64,000 nt of DNA from Streptomyces sp. NBC_01445 (GTDB lineage: Bacteria; Actinomycetota; Actinomycetes; Streptomycetales; Streptomycetaceae). The position numbers and the translations under genes are program-made. Shown piece after piece: positions 11,716 through 20,351 of the stretch. A model generated the notes under the pieces. It worked only from the letters and a program-made list of their open reading frames with translations. It was not told the DNA's origin and made no database searches. The stretch is from assembly GCF_035918235.1 (NCBI RefSeq), contig NZ_CP109485.1:5567501-5631500 (forward strand). The letters are read 5' to 3'. Within the stretch, counting starts at the first letter, position 1. Every line of letters starts with the position of its first letter.

Positions 11716-13067
11716 CGCCCTGCACCTCCTTGCCGATTGCTGTTGCCGGTGTTCCCGCCATTACGCGTATTGCGCGCGTGCGGCGTGTTCGTGGGACTCG
11801 TACGGGGCGGAGGTGCGGCGGAGGGGACAGATCCGCCGCCACCGCCACTGCCCCCGGAGGAGGGGCGTGTGCTGTGTGCGGCCACGCCTCCCGACACGGG
11901 GTTCGCGGGGCGGGCCTGGGACTGGCCGCCACCGCTGCCTCCGCCACCGTCCGCACGGGCGCTGTGCGTCTTGATGCCCTGCGAGACGAGTGCGGCGGGT
12001 GAACTGATGACTGCGGCGGCCTTGCTCTCGGCGCCGCGCATGATGCGGTTGTTACGGCCGTTGGCGATCTCGTCGCCGAAGCCGGGTACGAAGCGGTAGA
12101 TCATGCCGCTGGCGAAGATCGCGAGCAGCACGATGGCGAGACCGGAGACGACGGCGGCGAGGGAGTCCGGCCCTTCCGACCCGGACAACGCGCCGGCCAG
12201 CCCGAGCACGATGACAATCACCGGTTTCACCAGGATCACGGCGATCATCACGCCCGCCCAGCGGCGCACGTGTCCCCACAGGTTCTTGTCGACGAGCCCT
12301 GCGTAGACGACGACCCCGAGCAGCGCGCCCACGTACAGCAGCACGGCCCGCAGATACAGCTCCAGGTACAGCACGCCCGCGGCGAGGATCGACACCAGCG
12401 AGACGACGATCAGCATGATCGGCCCGCCTCCTATGTCGTCGCCCTTCTTCAGCGCACCGGAGAACGTCCCGAAGAACGCGTCCGTCTGGTCGCCGGTGGC
12501 TTTCGCCAGTACGTCCGACACTCCGTCCGTCGCCGATACGACGGTGTAGAGGATCAGCGGCGTGAACGCGGACGCGATGACCGTGAGCCAGAGGAACCCG
12601 ATGGCCTCGGAGAGGGCGGTACCGAGGGGGACTCCCCGGACGGCCCTCTTGGCCACGGCGAGCAGCCACAGCAGCAACGTGAGAATCGCCGACGCCGCGA
12701 ACACGATGGCGTACTGCTGGAGGAACTTCGGGTTGGTGAAGTCGACGTTGGCGGTCTGCTTGATGGACTTGCTGAGCATGTCCACGGTCCAGGACGCGGC
12801 GTCGGCACAGCCTCTTGCGAGGCTGGACAGGGGGTCGAGGGGGTTGGTGGTGCCGGGGGGTGTGGCGGGGGTGCCGCCGCCGGATCCGGTCCTTCCGTTG
12901 CCGCGTTCGCAGTAGGCCTTGGCGGGGCCGCGGATGAGGTCGCAGGGGTCGCTCGACGACTTGGGGTCGGGGGCCGCGAAGGCACGCGTGGCCAGAAGCA
13001 CGGCTGCGGTCTGCACCGTAGTCACGGCGGCGGCAAGAGTGAGGGTTCGGCTTCGGCTACCGGGCAT
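11712..13067 (-). CDS. cmdD: Polytopic membrane protein, VirB6/TrbL-like, CmdD
   Basis: A 451-residue protein. An N-terminal signal-like helix ends ATRAFAAPDP. A Gly/Thr/Pro spacer, about six membrane helices (residues 110-340) and a long Gly/Ser/Asn-rich tail follow. Topology and gene context match VirB6/TrbL subunits of type IV secretion channels. I chose the ATG at 13067 because GGAGGG lies about 8 nt upstream and the longer open frame would overlap cmdE by 250 nt; this start overlaps it by 11 nt. The low-complexity tail from about residue 375 is probably disordered and cytoplasmic. Confidence 0.82.
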   Translation of the reverse strand: MPGSRSRTLTLAAAVTTVQTAAVLLATRAFAAPDPKSSSDPCDLIRGPAKAYCERGNGRTGSGGGTPATPPGTTNPLDPLSSLARGCADAASWTVDMLSKSIKQTANVDFTNPKFLQQYAIVFAASAILTLLLWLLAVAKRAVRGVPLGTALSEAIGFLWLTVIASAFTPLILYTVVSATDGVSDVLAKATGDQTDAFFGTFSGALKKGDDIGGGPIMLIVVSLVSILAAGVLYLELYLRAVLLYVGALLGVVVYAGLVDKNLWGHVRRWAGVMIAVILVKPVIVIVLGLAGALSGSEGPDSLAAVVSGLAIVLLAIFASGMIYRFVPGFGDEIANGRNNRIMRGAESKAAAVISSPAALVSQGIKTHSARADGGGGSGGGQSQARPANPVSGGVAAHSTRPSSGGSGGGGGSVPSAAPPPRTSPTNTPHARNTRNGGNTGNSNRQGGAGR

Positions 13068-13869
13068 ACGTGAACCCTCCGTACTGCTGTACAGCCTTCG
13101 CCATGTCGTCGGCGGTGGAGGCCCTCTGGTCGCGACCGACCGGCACGGGCCCGTCCTTCTGCTGAAAGTCGGTGACCTTCCAGTCGCCACCGGTCCACTG
13201 CAGCTCGTACGTGTTGGTGAACCAGCTCTCGGACACGGGGTTCTTGGTGTCCGTGCCGGCAAGGCCGAAGAGAGACGAGTACCAGATGTCGACGGTGGCG
13301 CTGTCACTGCCGAACTTCATGGTCTTGGTTCCGACGGGGATGATCCGCGAGACGAACGTCGAGCCGCTGGGTGCCGATCCGTCAGCGTTCAGGCCGATGC
13401 TGGACAGGAAGGCATCCTGGGCATAGACCTTGTCGAGACTGGCCTGGCGCTCCGCCGCGACGTCCGGGGCGTAGACACCATCGACGATTGCGTGACGGCG
13501 GCTCTTGTCGAACATCTCGGCGGAGCCGAGAGCCACCGCATAATTCGCCGCAGCGCTCTGCGCCCCCTGCTCGTCATGCGCGAACCCCGAACCAACCGGC
13601 TTCGTTCCGGTTGCCGCCGTCGCGGACGCGCCCGGCTTCTTGGCGTCGCCGTCTCCCGAAGAGGACTCGTCCCCGCCACGGTTCGCGAAGGCGATAGCCG
13701 CGATGAGGAGCACCACCACCCCGACCACCGTGATGAGGCTGCGCGATGACGACCTGGCGGGTCTGCGCCCGTCGTATCCGTCGCCCGGCCCGCCCTCCGG
13801 CAGGCGCGTGCGAGTCTGGCCCGTGCCGCCGTAGAGGCCGTCGTCGTCGTTGCCGTCGCCCGGACTCAT
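13057..13869 (-). CDS. cmdE: Single-pass membrane protein, VirB8/TcpC-like topology, CmdE
   Basis: A 270-residue protein: a charged cytoplasmic N-terminus, one membrane helix (LITVVGVVVLLIAAIAFANR, about residues 45-65), a Ser/Ala/Thr linker and an extracytoplasmic domain of about 190 residues. This layout, next to VirB4- and VirB6-like genes, is that of VirB8/TcpC/conjugal-transfer scaffold proteins. The sequence alone does not prove the fold. It overlaps cmdD by 11 nt, which indicates co-translation. Confidence 0.78.
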   Translation of the reverse strand: MSPGDGNDDDGLYGGTGQTRTRLPEGGPGDGYDGRRPARSSSRSLITVVGVVVLLIAAIAFANRGGDESSSGDGDAKKPGASATAATGTKPVGSGFAHDEQGAQSAAANYAVALGSAEMFDKSRRHAIVDGVYAPDVAAERQASLDKVYAQDAFLSSIGLNADGSAPSGSTFVSRIIPVGTKTMKFGSDSATVDIWYSSLFGLAGTDTKNPVSESWFTNTYELQWTGGDWKVTDFQQKDGPVPVGRDQRASTADDMAKAVQQYGGFTYAR

Positions 13870-14013
13870 CCCGCGTACGCCCCCTCAGGCTCGTGCTGAA
13901 CCGCCACGTACGACGGTAGCCGCGCTGCTTTCCGCGCGGGCGCGGTGTGGTGACTCGACATCAGGGAGTTGCAACCTCAGTGCAGATGAGACCGGAGCGG
14001 GCGGAAACAGGGG

Positions 14014-14322
14014 CTAGATCGCCATGCCGTACACGATGGTGAAGAGCGTGCCGAGCGAGCCGATGATGAATACGCCGGTCAGGCCCGCGACGATGAGGCC
14101 CTTGCCCTGCTCGGCGCTGAATGTGTCGCGCAGGGCCGTCGCGCCGATCCGTTGCTTGGCCGCGCCCCAGATCGCGATGCCCAGGCACAGCAGGATCGCC
14201 ACCGCCATGACGACCTCGACCATGACCTGGGCTTCCTTGCCGAGGTTCTGGAATGGGCCCCAGTCGGGGGCGATCCCGCCGATGATGGTGTCGATGTTGC
14301 CCTTGCCGGCTGCCAGCAGCAT
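14014..14322 (-). CDS. cmdF: Small two-helix membrane protein, VirB2/pilin-like, CmdF
   Basis: A 102-residue protein with two hydrophobic helices (VMVEVVMAVAILLCLGIAIWG and KGLIVAGLTGVFIIGSLGTLF) joined by a short polar loop. Size and topology fit VirB2/TrbC pilin-like subunits of type IV systems. It is the first gene of the minus-strand cmd cluster and is separated from cmdE by 144 nt, so it may have its own transcript or an internal promoter may serve the rest. The pilin role is inference. Confidence 0.78.
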   Translation of the reverse strand: MLLAAGKGNIDTIIGGIAPDWGPFQNLGKEAQVMVEVVMAVAILLCLGIAIWGAAKQRIGATALRDTFSAEQGKGLIVAGLTGVFIIGSLGTLFTIVYGMAI

Positions 14323-14798
14323 GTGTAACTCACCGCCCCATGTGGGTAGTTCTGTCGCCCCCGCCGCAGCGCAGAGGTCAGGCCCATTCTTGCCCAGATC
14401 GCCGCGGATGCCTGCCGACTTGGCGCCATTCCTTGGCTGAGTTCCAACGTCTTCACATGGTTGCGTATACGAGGGAACGTATGGTCACTCTGTGTATCAC
14501 GCTGCGTCACTCCGGGCAATGAACCTCAAGTCTGTGCCGTGACCTGAACGGTGACGGTTCGTTGGCCACTCACTGAACGTCGTGCGGGGGCGCGGGGTGA
14601 ATTGTCCGCGAAGATCCCTCCGCCGTTCGCGGCGGGCGTCAGGACACCGTCAGAACACCGTCAGGGCAGGTGAAACAGCCCTTCCCCCCTCAGTCGTGTC
14701 TGTGAGCGTTGTGGCTTTCCCGTGTGGCGCCCTCTGTCGATCTGACCGAGCGGTGCGGCTGCCGTACGGGACAGCGACCGCACGGGGAGACGGTGGAC
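14323..14798. other. Divergent intergenic region between cmdF and the small-protein cassette
   Basis: About 476 nt with no convincing gene: short open frames here lack Streptomyces codon bias. It must hold the promoters for the cmd cluster (leftward) and for the 14799 cassette (rightward). I see no clear -35/-10 pair or long palindrome. The right end carries the ribosome site GGGGAG at 14784-14789 that sets the 14799 start. Confidence 0.5.
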
Positions 14799-15236
14799 AT
14801 GGCGTGGGACGAGTGGGAGCAGCTGAAGGCCGAGGCACTGGCCCGGCGGCAGGGCCATATGCAGCTGAACAGTCTGGCCCCGGCCGGTGGCTCCGGCGGT
14901 GGTGACGTCGGCACCCTCAAGTCGAGTACGTCGGGGAAGAAGGCCGCGGTCAAGGTGTTGCAGGAGGACATCAGGCCGGGGACGGCCAAGGCGGGGGGCC
15001 ACGCCGACGAGTCCTCGGGCTCGACGGTCCGGGAGTTCTCGGGCTGGGACACCGGTTCGGGGCTGAAGGACGCGCACGCCGAGTGGGAGTTACAGGTCGA
15101 GGGCCTGAAGGGCCGCCTGGGCCGGGACCAGACGGCGCTGGAGCAGACCAAGCAGCACTTCCAGTACGTCGACCACGGAGTGAAGGGCCGGGCGGACCAG
15201 GTCGACACGGGGCGCGCCGGCCGGCGCGAGGTCTAG
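14799..15236 (+). CDS. Small helical protein of a type VII-like cassette, contains a TTA codon
   Basis: A 145-residue soluble, Gln/Lys/Gly-rich protein. The N-terminus is MAWDEWEQLKAEALAR; the last 80 residues look helical (EWELQVEGLKGRLGRDQ). I do not recognise a named domain, but size and position before a large WXG-like protein suggest a secretion partner. The ATG at 14799 has GGGGAG 9 nt upstream; the open frame continues further back without a ribosome site. Residue 98 is encoded by TTA (15090-15092), the rare leucine codon read by the bldA tRNA. Translation, and through 15-nt spacing perhaps that of the next gene, may therefore be developmentally limited. Confidence 0.72.
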   Translation: MAWDEWEQLKAEALARRQGHMQLNSLAPAGGSGGGDVGTLKSSTSGKKAAVKVLQEDIRPGTAKAGGHADESSGSTVREFSGWDTGSGLKDAHAEWELQVEGLKGRLGRDQTALEQTKQHFQYVDHGVKGRADQVDTGRAGRREV

Positions 15237-15251
15237 GGGCGGGGGACGCAC

Positions 15252-17516
15252 ATGCTCACGTATCAGGACGTCATCGCGGTCAGTCTGAGGTCGCTGACGA
15301 CGACGGCCAAGGACTGGGACGACATGGCCGACGGATTCGAGGATCTGGAGACGCTCTACAGGAATCAGGTGGAGTCCGTCGCGAACGACGGCAGTTGGGT
15401 GGGGGTGAGCGCGGGCGCCGCCTCCTCGCAGTTCACCGGGACGCGGAAGCAGTACGCGGACGCCCAGGTCGAGGCGCGTGCCGTCGCGTCGATCCTGCGC
15501 GACGCCCACGGGCAGTTCTCCCGCCTCATCGGCCATGTCGAAGACCTGGTCGAGCAGGCGAAGAAGGCCGAGATGCCCATCAACAACCAGGGTGAGGCGG
15601 TCTACGACTACAGCAAGCTGACGCCCAACCGGCACGACGAGGACTATCCCTCCCTCGTCTCGCAGTACAAGAAGGCCGAGGCGGCCTGGACGAAGAAGAT
15701 CAAGGATGCCGTGCAGGCTGTCGACGACGCGGACCAGGGCGTGAAGCTCGCGCTCCACGATGCGGCGGGCATCAAGAGCTGGTTCGAGCGGGCCATGGAT
15801 CCGCTGCACGGCATGGAGCACGGCTTCAACGGCGACGCCGTCGGTGACATCGAGGTCGTCGAGGCGCGTGAGGCCAAGCAGTACGCGGACCGGATCCTCG
15901 CAGGCGAGAAACCGGGCGATCTGGAGGAGTGGAAGCGCCTGATGCGCGACAACTCCGGCGACCCGGTGTTCAGCCGGACGTTCCTGGACTCGTTGGGCCC
16001 CGACAAGACATTGCAACTGACCAACAAAATAGATGACTTGGCGTATTTCGATGACAAGAGGAACAAGAGCGACTACCTCAACATCAACGGCGGCATAGCC
16101 GATTCGCTGGCCACCGCAACCCGCGTACCGGATTTCAAGGACGCGAACGGCAAGCACATTCCGTTCGGCACCGCCGCGTACAACGACGCTTTCAAGGGCT
16201 GGCAGAAAACGTCGGATGCCGGCTTCTACAACAAGTGGCGCGACGCTCTGCATGAGCGCGGCGACGACAAGTACGACCTCAAGGCGGCGGGCGAGAACGT
16301 CGGCGTCGGTTTCAAGGGCCACGACCAGCAGGTCCGCGGATACCAGAGCCTCGCCACGCTCATGGAGCAGGGCCACAAGGACTTCTCGCCGCAGTTCGTC
16401 GCGGATGTCACGGACGACATGATCTCCATGGAGAAGAAGGACCCGGACATCTGGAACCTGTACGGCACCTTCGACGGGAAGGGCGGCGACGGCTGGTTCG
16501 CGAACGACCCGGTCGACGGAGCGCTCGGCGTCATGTCGCGCACCCCCGAGGGAGCCGCCGGCTATCTGGACCCCGGCACGGACGAGGGCAAGAACCGCTT
16601 CGACTATCTCCTCGGCAAGGGCGAGGGAAGCCGGGACTGGCAGGTCGTCAACGACACCAACTGGCAGGGGCCAGGGGGAAACGTCGAGGTCGACGCGGGC
16701 GAGAGCTCGGACACCGACAACCGCAAGGGCCTGGGCGACGCGCTGACCGCGGCGGCGACGGGCATCGATCCGTCCGGAGCGCCACACGGCCCGACCGCAC
16801 ACACGGCCGCCAACGACCGCGTTTTCCAGGCCGCGCTGAGCACGCTGTCCGGACAGGGTGACGACATGCCCTCGGCATTCCGGGACGACATGGCGAAGAT
16901 CATGACCAGCCATGGAGACGAGGTGTATGCGGCGATGTCCGACGTCAGCGGCAAACACTCGACGCTGGATCAGGAGCAGGTCATGGAGATGACCAAGCAG
17001 ATATCCCGGAGCGAGAACGCGTACGGAATGCTGCACGAGGGCATGAACTACGCCATCGTCGACAGCTTCCACGACCGCTCAAGAGCGCCGGAGGACACGC
17101 TGGACTCGGCGGGCTATGCCGTCGGCTTCATGGAGGAAGCCCGGTACAACGCGCTGAAGGGCGACCAGCACGACTACACCTGGGACAAGGCGTGGAGCTA
17201 CCACGGCTCTGGAGCGATCCTCAACTTCATCCCCGTCTACGGCGACATCGCGCAACGCGGAGCAGACGTGGTCACCACCGCCTGGGTCATGGACGAGCAG
17301 GAGCATCAGGCGCAGCGGCTGACGGACGACAGCACATCGACATACGCCACCCGGCGAAATCAGCTCAACGAGCTGGCTGATCAGTGGTACTCCGTCAATT
17401 CGAGCTGGGCTCTGGACGAGACCGGTTACTCCTTCCAGGACGGGGTCTACAAGAAGATCGCCGCAGCAGCGAACGATGGAAACGACATGGCCGACGGAAT
17501 CGCGGGAGACCATTAG
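15252..17516 (+). CDS. Large helical protein with WXG-like N-terminus (DUF6571-like, putative type VII substrate)
   Basis: A 754-residue protein. The N-terminal about 110 residues are helical and resemble the ESX/WXG superfamily (DWDDMADGFEDLETLYRNQVE ... SWVGVSAGAA). A coiled region follows, then a long middle section with DNSGDPVFSRTFLDSLGP. A Gly/Ile-rich hydrophobic stretch near the end (AILNFIPVYGDIAQRG) recalls the DUF6571 proteins of Streptomyces (family name from memory). There is no signal peptide, so export, if any, would use an ESX-like route. Around 16020-16075 the DNA is less GC-rich than its surroundings. The stop overlaps the start of the next lipoprotein gene by one base. Confidence 0.75.
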   Translation: MLTYQDVIAVSLRSLTTTAKDWDDMADGFEDLETLYRNQVESVANDGSWVGVSAGAASSQFTGTRKQYADAQVEARAVASILRDAHGQFSRLIGHVEDLVEQAKKAEMPINNQGEAVYDYSKLTPNRHDEDYPSLVSQYKKAEAAWTKKIKDAVQAVDDADQGVKLALHDAAGIKSWFERAMDPLHGMEHGFNGDAVGDIEVVEAREAKQYADRILAGEKPGDLEEWKRLMRDNSGDPVFSRTFLDSLGPDKTLQLTNKIDDLAYFDDKRNKSDYLNINGGIADSLATATRVPDFKDANGKHIPFGTAAYNDAFKGWQKTSDAGFYNKWRDALHERGDDKYDLKAAGENVGVGFKGHDQQVRGYQSLATLMEQGHKDFSPQFVADVTDDMISMEKKDPDIWNLYGTFDGKGGDGWFANDPVDGALGVMSRTPEGAAGYLDPGTDEGKNRFDYLLGKGEGSRDWQVVNDTNWQGPGGNVEVDAGESSDTDNRKGLGDALTAAATGIDPSGAPHGPTAHTAANDRVFQAALSTLSGQGDDMPSAFRDDMAKIMTSHGDEVYAAMSDVSGKHSTLDQEQVMEMTKQISRSENAYGMLHEGMNYAIVDSFHDRSRAPEDTLDSAGYAVGFMEEARYNALKGDQHDYTWDKAWSYHGSGAILNFIPVYGDIAQRGADVVTTAWVMDEQEHQAQRLTDDSTSTYATRRNQLNELADQWYSVNSSWALDETGYSFQDGVYKKIAAAANDGNDMADGIAGDH

Positions 17517-18043
17517 TGAAGACGACGACCCGCTCGGCGCTGCTTCTGGCCGCCCTCGCGATGACGACCACCGGGTGCGGCAGCGGCTATGCCGTCCCCG
17601 AGACGTTCTGCGATGCCGCGGTGAAGAAGGACGACCTCTCGCCGCTCCTGCCTGAGGGAGAGAATCTCAAGAACAAGTGGGTGAAAGCGCGGTCGAAACC
17701 AGGCGCCTTCTGCTCTCTGAGCGTCGACGGAACCCGCATCCTGTACGTGGCCTATCAGCATGACGACGCCCCACTGCTTCCGGAGAACCGCAGGGCGGTG
17801 ATCCGAAGACTGGAGCGGGCAGCCGCGCGAAACGTGTCGTTCCCGGGCCAGGCCGTCATCGGGAGCAACGGTGCAGAAGTAAGCGCCAAGTGCGGTGATC
17901 CCACGCCCTACTTGACGTTCAACGTCCAGTTCGCAGGGGATCGCGTGGAGGATTCGAGCTCTGGGTACAAGGAGCTGCAGCGCTTCCTGGACGACTTCGT
18001 GCCGGCTGTGACGAAGAAGGTGGCGTGCACGGCGGACAGCTGA
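17516..18043 (+). CDS. Putative lipoprotein of the type VII-like cassette
   Basis: A 175-residue protein with a lipoprotein signal: charged start, hydrophobic core LLLAALAM and lipobox-like TTTG with Cys21. The mature part contains four more Cys and no domain I recognise. The start is the GTG at 17516, whose G is also the last base of the preceding TAG, so expression is coupled to the 754-residue gene. By position it could be an outer-face partner or an immunity/anchor protein for its neighbour; this is inference only. Confidence 0.75.
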   Translation: MKTTTRSALLLAALAMTTTGCGSGYAVPETFCDAAVKKDDLSPLLPEGENLKNKWVKARSKPGAFCSLSVDGTRILYVAYQHDDAPLLPENRRAVIRRLERAAARNVSFPGQAVIGSNGAEVSAKCGDPTPYLTFNVQFAGDRVEDSSSGYKELQRFLDDFVPAVTKKVACTADS

Positions 18044-18084
18044 CCGGTCAGGGTCGGACCAGTACGTTCGTCAGGTCGCAGGAG

Positions 18085-18303
18085 ATGGCCGTCGGGCAGC
18101 TGCTGGCGTACTTCGACCGGCCGTTGGGGTTCTCGCGCCACCTCGCGGCCGAGCGGATCGTCGCCGACGCGTAGTTGAGCGGGGAGCAGCGGGCCGCGAT
18201 CGCCGCCGGGCTGGTGCGGGCGATGGTCGGGTCGGGGGGACCTGGTGCCGTGGGGTCCGGCGTGCGTGATTCGGACAATCCGGGGGGTGCGTCCTCGTCA
18301 TGA
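18085..18303 (+). pseudogene. Possible gene remnant with an internal stop
   Basis: The plus-strand frame from ATG 18085 reads MAVGQLLAYFDRPLGFSRHL and on to a TAG at 18172-18174. It then continues in the same frame (LSGEQRAAIAAGLVRAMVGS) to TGA 18301-18303. Third codon positions on both sides of the TAG are almost all G or C, as in expressed Streptomyces genes, so this looks like one coding segment broken by a stop. I do not recognise the family, and there is no clear ribosome site. It could instead be non-coding by chance. Confidence 0.35.
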
Positions 18304-18373
18304 GGGCCGGTGAGAACCCTGCCCACCTACACTGAGGCCCGGCGTACTACCGGGCTTCGAGGGGCGGTTGACG

Positions 18374-19396
18374 GTGCGTAAGGCGTGGGTCGTCGGGGGT
18401 GCGCTCGCCGCCGGGGGGACCGGGTTCGTGACGCTGCTCGTCGTCGGTACGTTCATGGCCGCCGGCTCTCTCGCGAGCGGGGTCGGCAAGGGGGCCGTGG
18501 GGCTCGCCAAGGGCGCCGTGCCCTCCGCGTACCAGTCGATCGTGCAGGAGTGGGGGAACCTCTGCCCCGCGATCAATCCGGCGCTGCTCGCCGCTCAGCT
18601 GTATCAGGAGAGCGGGTTCAACCCGAACGCGAAGAGTCCCGCGAAGGCGCTCGGCATAGCGCAGTTCATCCCGGGGACGTGGGCCGCGCACGGGGTCGAC
18701 GGTGACGGGGACGGGGACCGGGACATCTGGGATCCGAAGGACGCCATTCCGTCCGCGGCCTCGTACGACTGCTCGCTCGCGAAGTACGTGAAGGACGCGC
18801 CGGGCAATCAGACCGAGAACATGCTCGCCGCTTACAACGCGGGCGCGTACGCCGTCATCAAGTACGGAGGCGTACCGCCGTACCGCGAGACGCAGAACTA
18901 CGTGAAGACGATCATGAACCTGGAGAAGAGCTTCGCGCGGCCGGTCGGGCGTGTGCAGCCGTCGCAGCAGGCGGCGGGCGCCATCTACTACGCGCAGAAG
19001 AAGCTCGGGACCGAGTACCTGTGGGGCGGGAACGGGACCGCCGATCAGGGCGGCCGGTTCGACTGCTCGGGTCTGACGCTCGCCGCGTACCGGGAGGTCG
19101 GGATCGAGCTGCCGCGGGTCGCGAACGACCAGTACAACGCCGGGCCGCATCCCAAGCGGGACGAGCTGCTGCCGGGGGACCTCGTCTTCTTCTCGGACGA
19201 CCTCACCGACAGCCGCGCGATCCGGCACGTCGGGATCTATGTGGGCGGCGGCTACATGATCGACGCGCCGCGGCCGGGTGCCGTGATCCGGTTCGACCCG
19301 GTCGACACACCCGACTATTTCGGGGCGACGCGGGTGACCGAGGATGGTGCGAAGGCGGTGCCGAGCGAGAGGCCGACCGGGAACTCCGAAGTGTGA
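18374..19396 (+). CDS. Bifunctional lytic transglycosylase / NlpC-P60 peptidase
   Basis: A 340-residue cell-wall hydrolase. An N-terminal membrane/signal helix (VVGGALAAGGTGFVTLLVVG) precedes an SLT lytic transglycosylase domain (residues 55-185, catalytic Glu79 in AQLYQESGFNP, later MLAAYNAGAYAV). An NlpC/P60 endopeptidase domain follows (200-325; Cys231 in FDCSGL, His285 in RHVGIYVG). It should cut both glycan and peptide parts of peptidoglycan. The GTG at 18374 has GAGGGG 9 nt upstream; the TTG two codons earlier would be only 3 nt from that site. Linkage of a transglycosylase to VirB4/VirB6-like genes is typical of conjugation systems, where VirB1-type enzymes open the wall. Confidence 0.92.
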   Translation: MRKAWVVGGALAAGGTGFVTLLVVGTFMAAGSLASGVGKGAVGLAKGAVPSAYQSIVQEWGNLCPAINPALLAAQLYQESGFNPNAKSPAKALGIAQFIPGTWAAHGVDGDGDGDRDIWDPKDAIPSAASYDCSLAKYVKDAPGNQTENMLAAYNAGAYAVIKYGGVPPYRETQNYVKTIMNLEKSFARPVGRVQPSQQAAGAIYYAQKKLGTEYLWGGNGTADQGGRFDCSGLTLAAYREVGIELPRVANDQYNAGPHPKRDELLPGDLVFFSDDLTDSRAIRHVGIYVGGGYMIDAPRPGAVIRFDPVDTPDYFGATRVTEDGAKAVPSERPTGNSEV

Positions 19397-19631
19397 CGTG
19401 GTCGGAACTCTCCGTTAGAGCCCTGCCCTGAGCTGCGGCTTCGTGTCTCTCTTCGATAACGTCTGCGTGATCATTCGGTGGAGTGCGGAACGAAGGAGAG
19501 GGGACCGTGCGTTCCTTTTCCTGAGCCGATCGCGGATCGACGAAGACCGCGGATCTATGACCACGGGGGTGGACGAGCGGCGCACGACCGTGTGCGCCCA
19601 CTGAGCATCAAGACGAAGGGGCCGCGGCGAG

Positions 19632-20351
19632 ATGGCTGGACTGGCTGGACTCTCGGCACTCGGGGCCTTTGGGTCCAACCCCGACGTCGGTCTGCTCTAC
19701 GACATCAACGGCCTGGCGAAGGACGCCCCCGGCTGGGTCGACAGCGCCATGGCGTTCGTCGGTGAGTACGGTCTGCTGCTCGCGCTCGTGCTGCTCACCC
19801 TGTGGTGCTGGTGGGGTGTGCGGAAGCGGGACTCGCTCGACGACGCCGCCTCGTCCGTCGCCTCCGTCGTATGGGCCCCGCTCGCGGCCGGAATCGCCGT
19901 CCTGGTGAACGTGCCGATCCGCAGTTTCGTGGAACGGCCCAGACCCTTCACCGACCACGAGGGCCTCGACGTCCTCGTCGACGGCAAGTCGGACTTCTCC
20001 TTCGTCAGTGACCACGCGACGCTCGCCATGGCCATCGGCGCCGGCCTCTTCGTCGCCCACCGCAAGTTCGGGCTCATCGGTCTTGGGCTCGCGGTGCTCG
20101 AAGGGTTCTGCCGGGTCTTCATGGGCGTGCACTACCCGACCGACGTCGTCGGCGGATTCGCCCTCGGCACGGCGGTGGCACTGCTCCTGTCGCCGCTCGC
20201 GTCCGCGCTGCTCACCCCGCTGGCGCGCTCCGTGGGGCGGACGACGCGGCTGCGGTGGCTGGTGTGGTCGCCTAGCCCTGCCTCGTCGGCTCGGGAGACG
20301 GTGGAGATTCCGGAGCCGCGGGATTCTGAAGAGCGGGATCTGGCCGCTTAG
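19632..20351 (+). CDS. PAP2-family membrane phosphatase
   Basis: A 239-residue polytopic membrane protein with the three phosphatase motifs: RPRPF around residue 103, SFVSDHAT (a PSGH variant with Asp for Gly) around 121, and CRVFMGVHYPTDVVGG around 160-175. Such enzymes dephosphorylate lipid phosphates such as undecaprenyl diphosphate or phosphatidic acid at the outer membrane face. ATG 19632 is preceded by a purine-rich GGCGAG. Its last 80 nt are overlapped by a small gene on the other strand. The Asp in motif 2 is the only unusual position. Confidence 0.9.
   Translation: MAGLAGLSALGAFGSNPDVGLLYDINGLAKDAPGWVDSAMAFVGEYGLLLALVLLTLWCWWGVRKRDSLDDAASSVASVVWAPLAAGIAVLVNVPIRSFVERPRPFTDHEGLDVLVDGKSDFSFVSDHATLAMAIGAGLFVAHRKFGLIGLGLAVLEGFCRVFMGVHYPTDVVGGFALGTAVALLLSPLASALLTPLARSVGRTTRLRWLVWSPSPASSARETVEIPEPRDSEERDLAA

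Noticed and set aside
8755..12099. Open frame of 1,114 codons antisense to cmdB and cmdC
   Set aside because: Long antisense frames are expected in GC-rich DNA; it has no domain sense, while the opposite frames give clear ATPase and membrane proteins.
15090..17072. 660-codon minus-strand frame opposite the 754-residue gene
   Set aside because: Composition is Val/Arg/Leu shadow of the plus-strand gene; there is no ribosome site and no recognised motif.
7072..19396. Integrated conjugative element around the cmd cluster
   Set aside because: No integrase, relaxase, tRNA attachment site or direct-repeat ends are seen, and the genes keep normal codon bias and remembered synteny, so this is core chromosome.
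19557..19604. Possible 15-codon peptide upstream of the PAP2 gene (MTTGVDERRTTVCAH)
   Set aside because: It has a Cys codon near its end, like leader peptides, but no promoter or ribosome site I can support and no sulfur gene follows.
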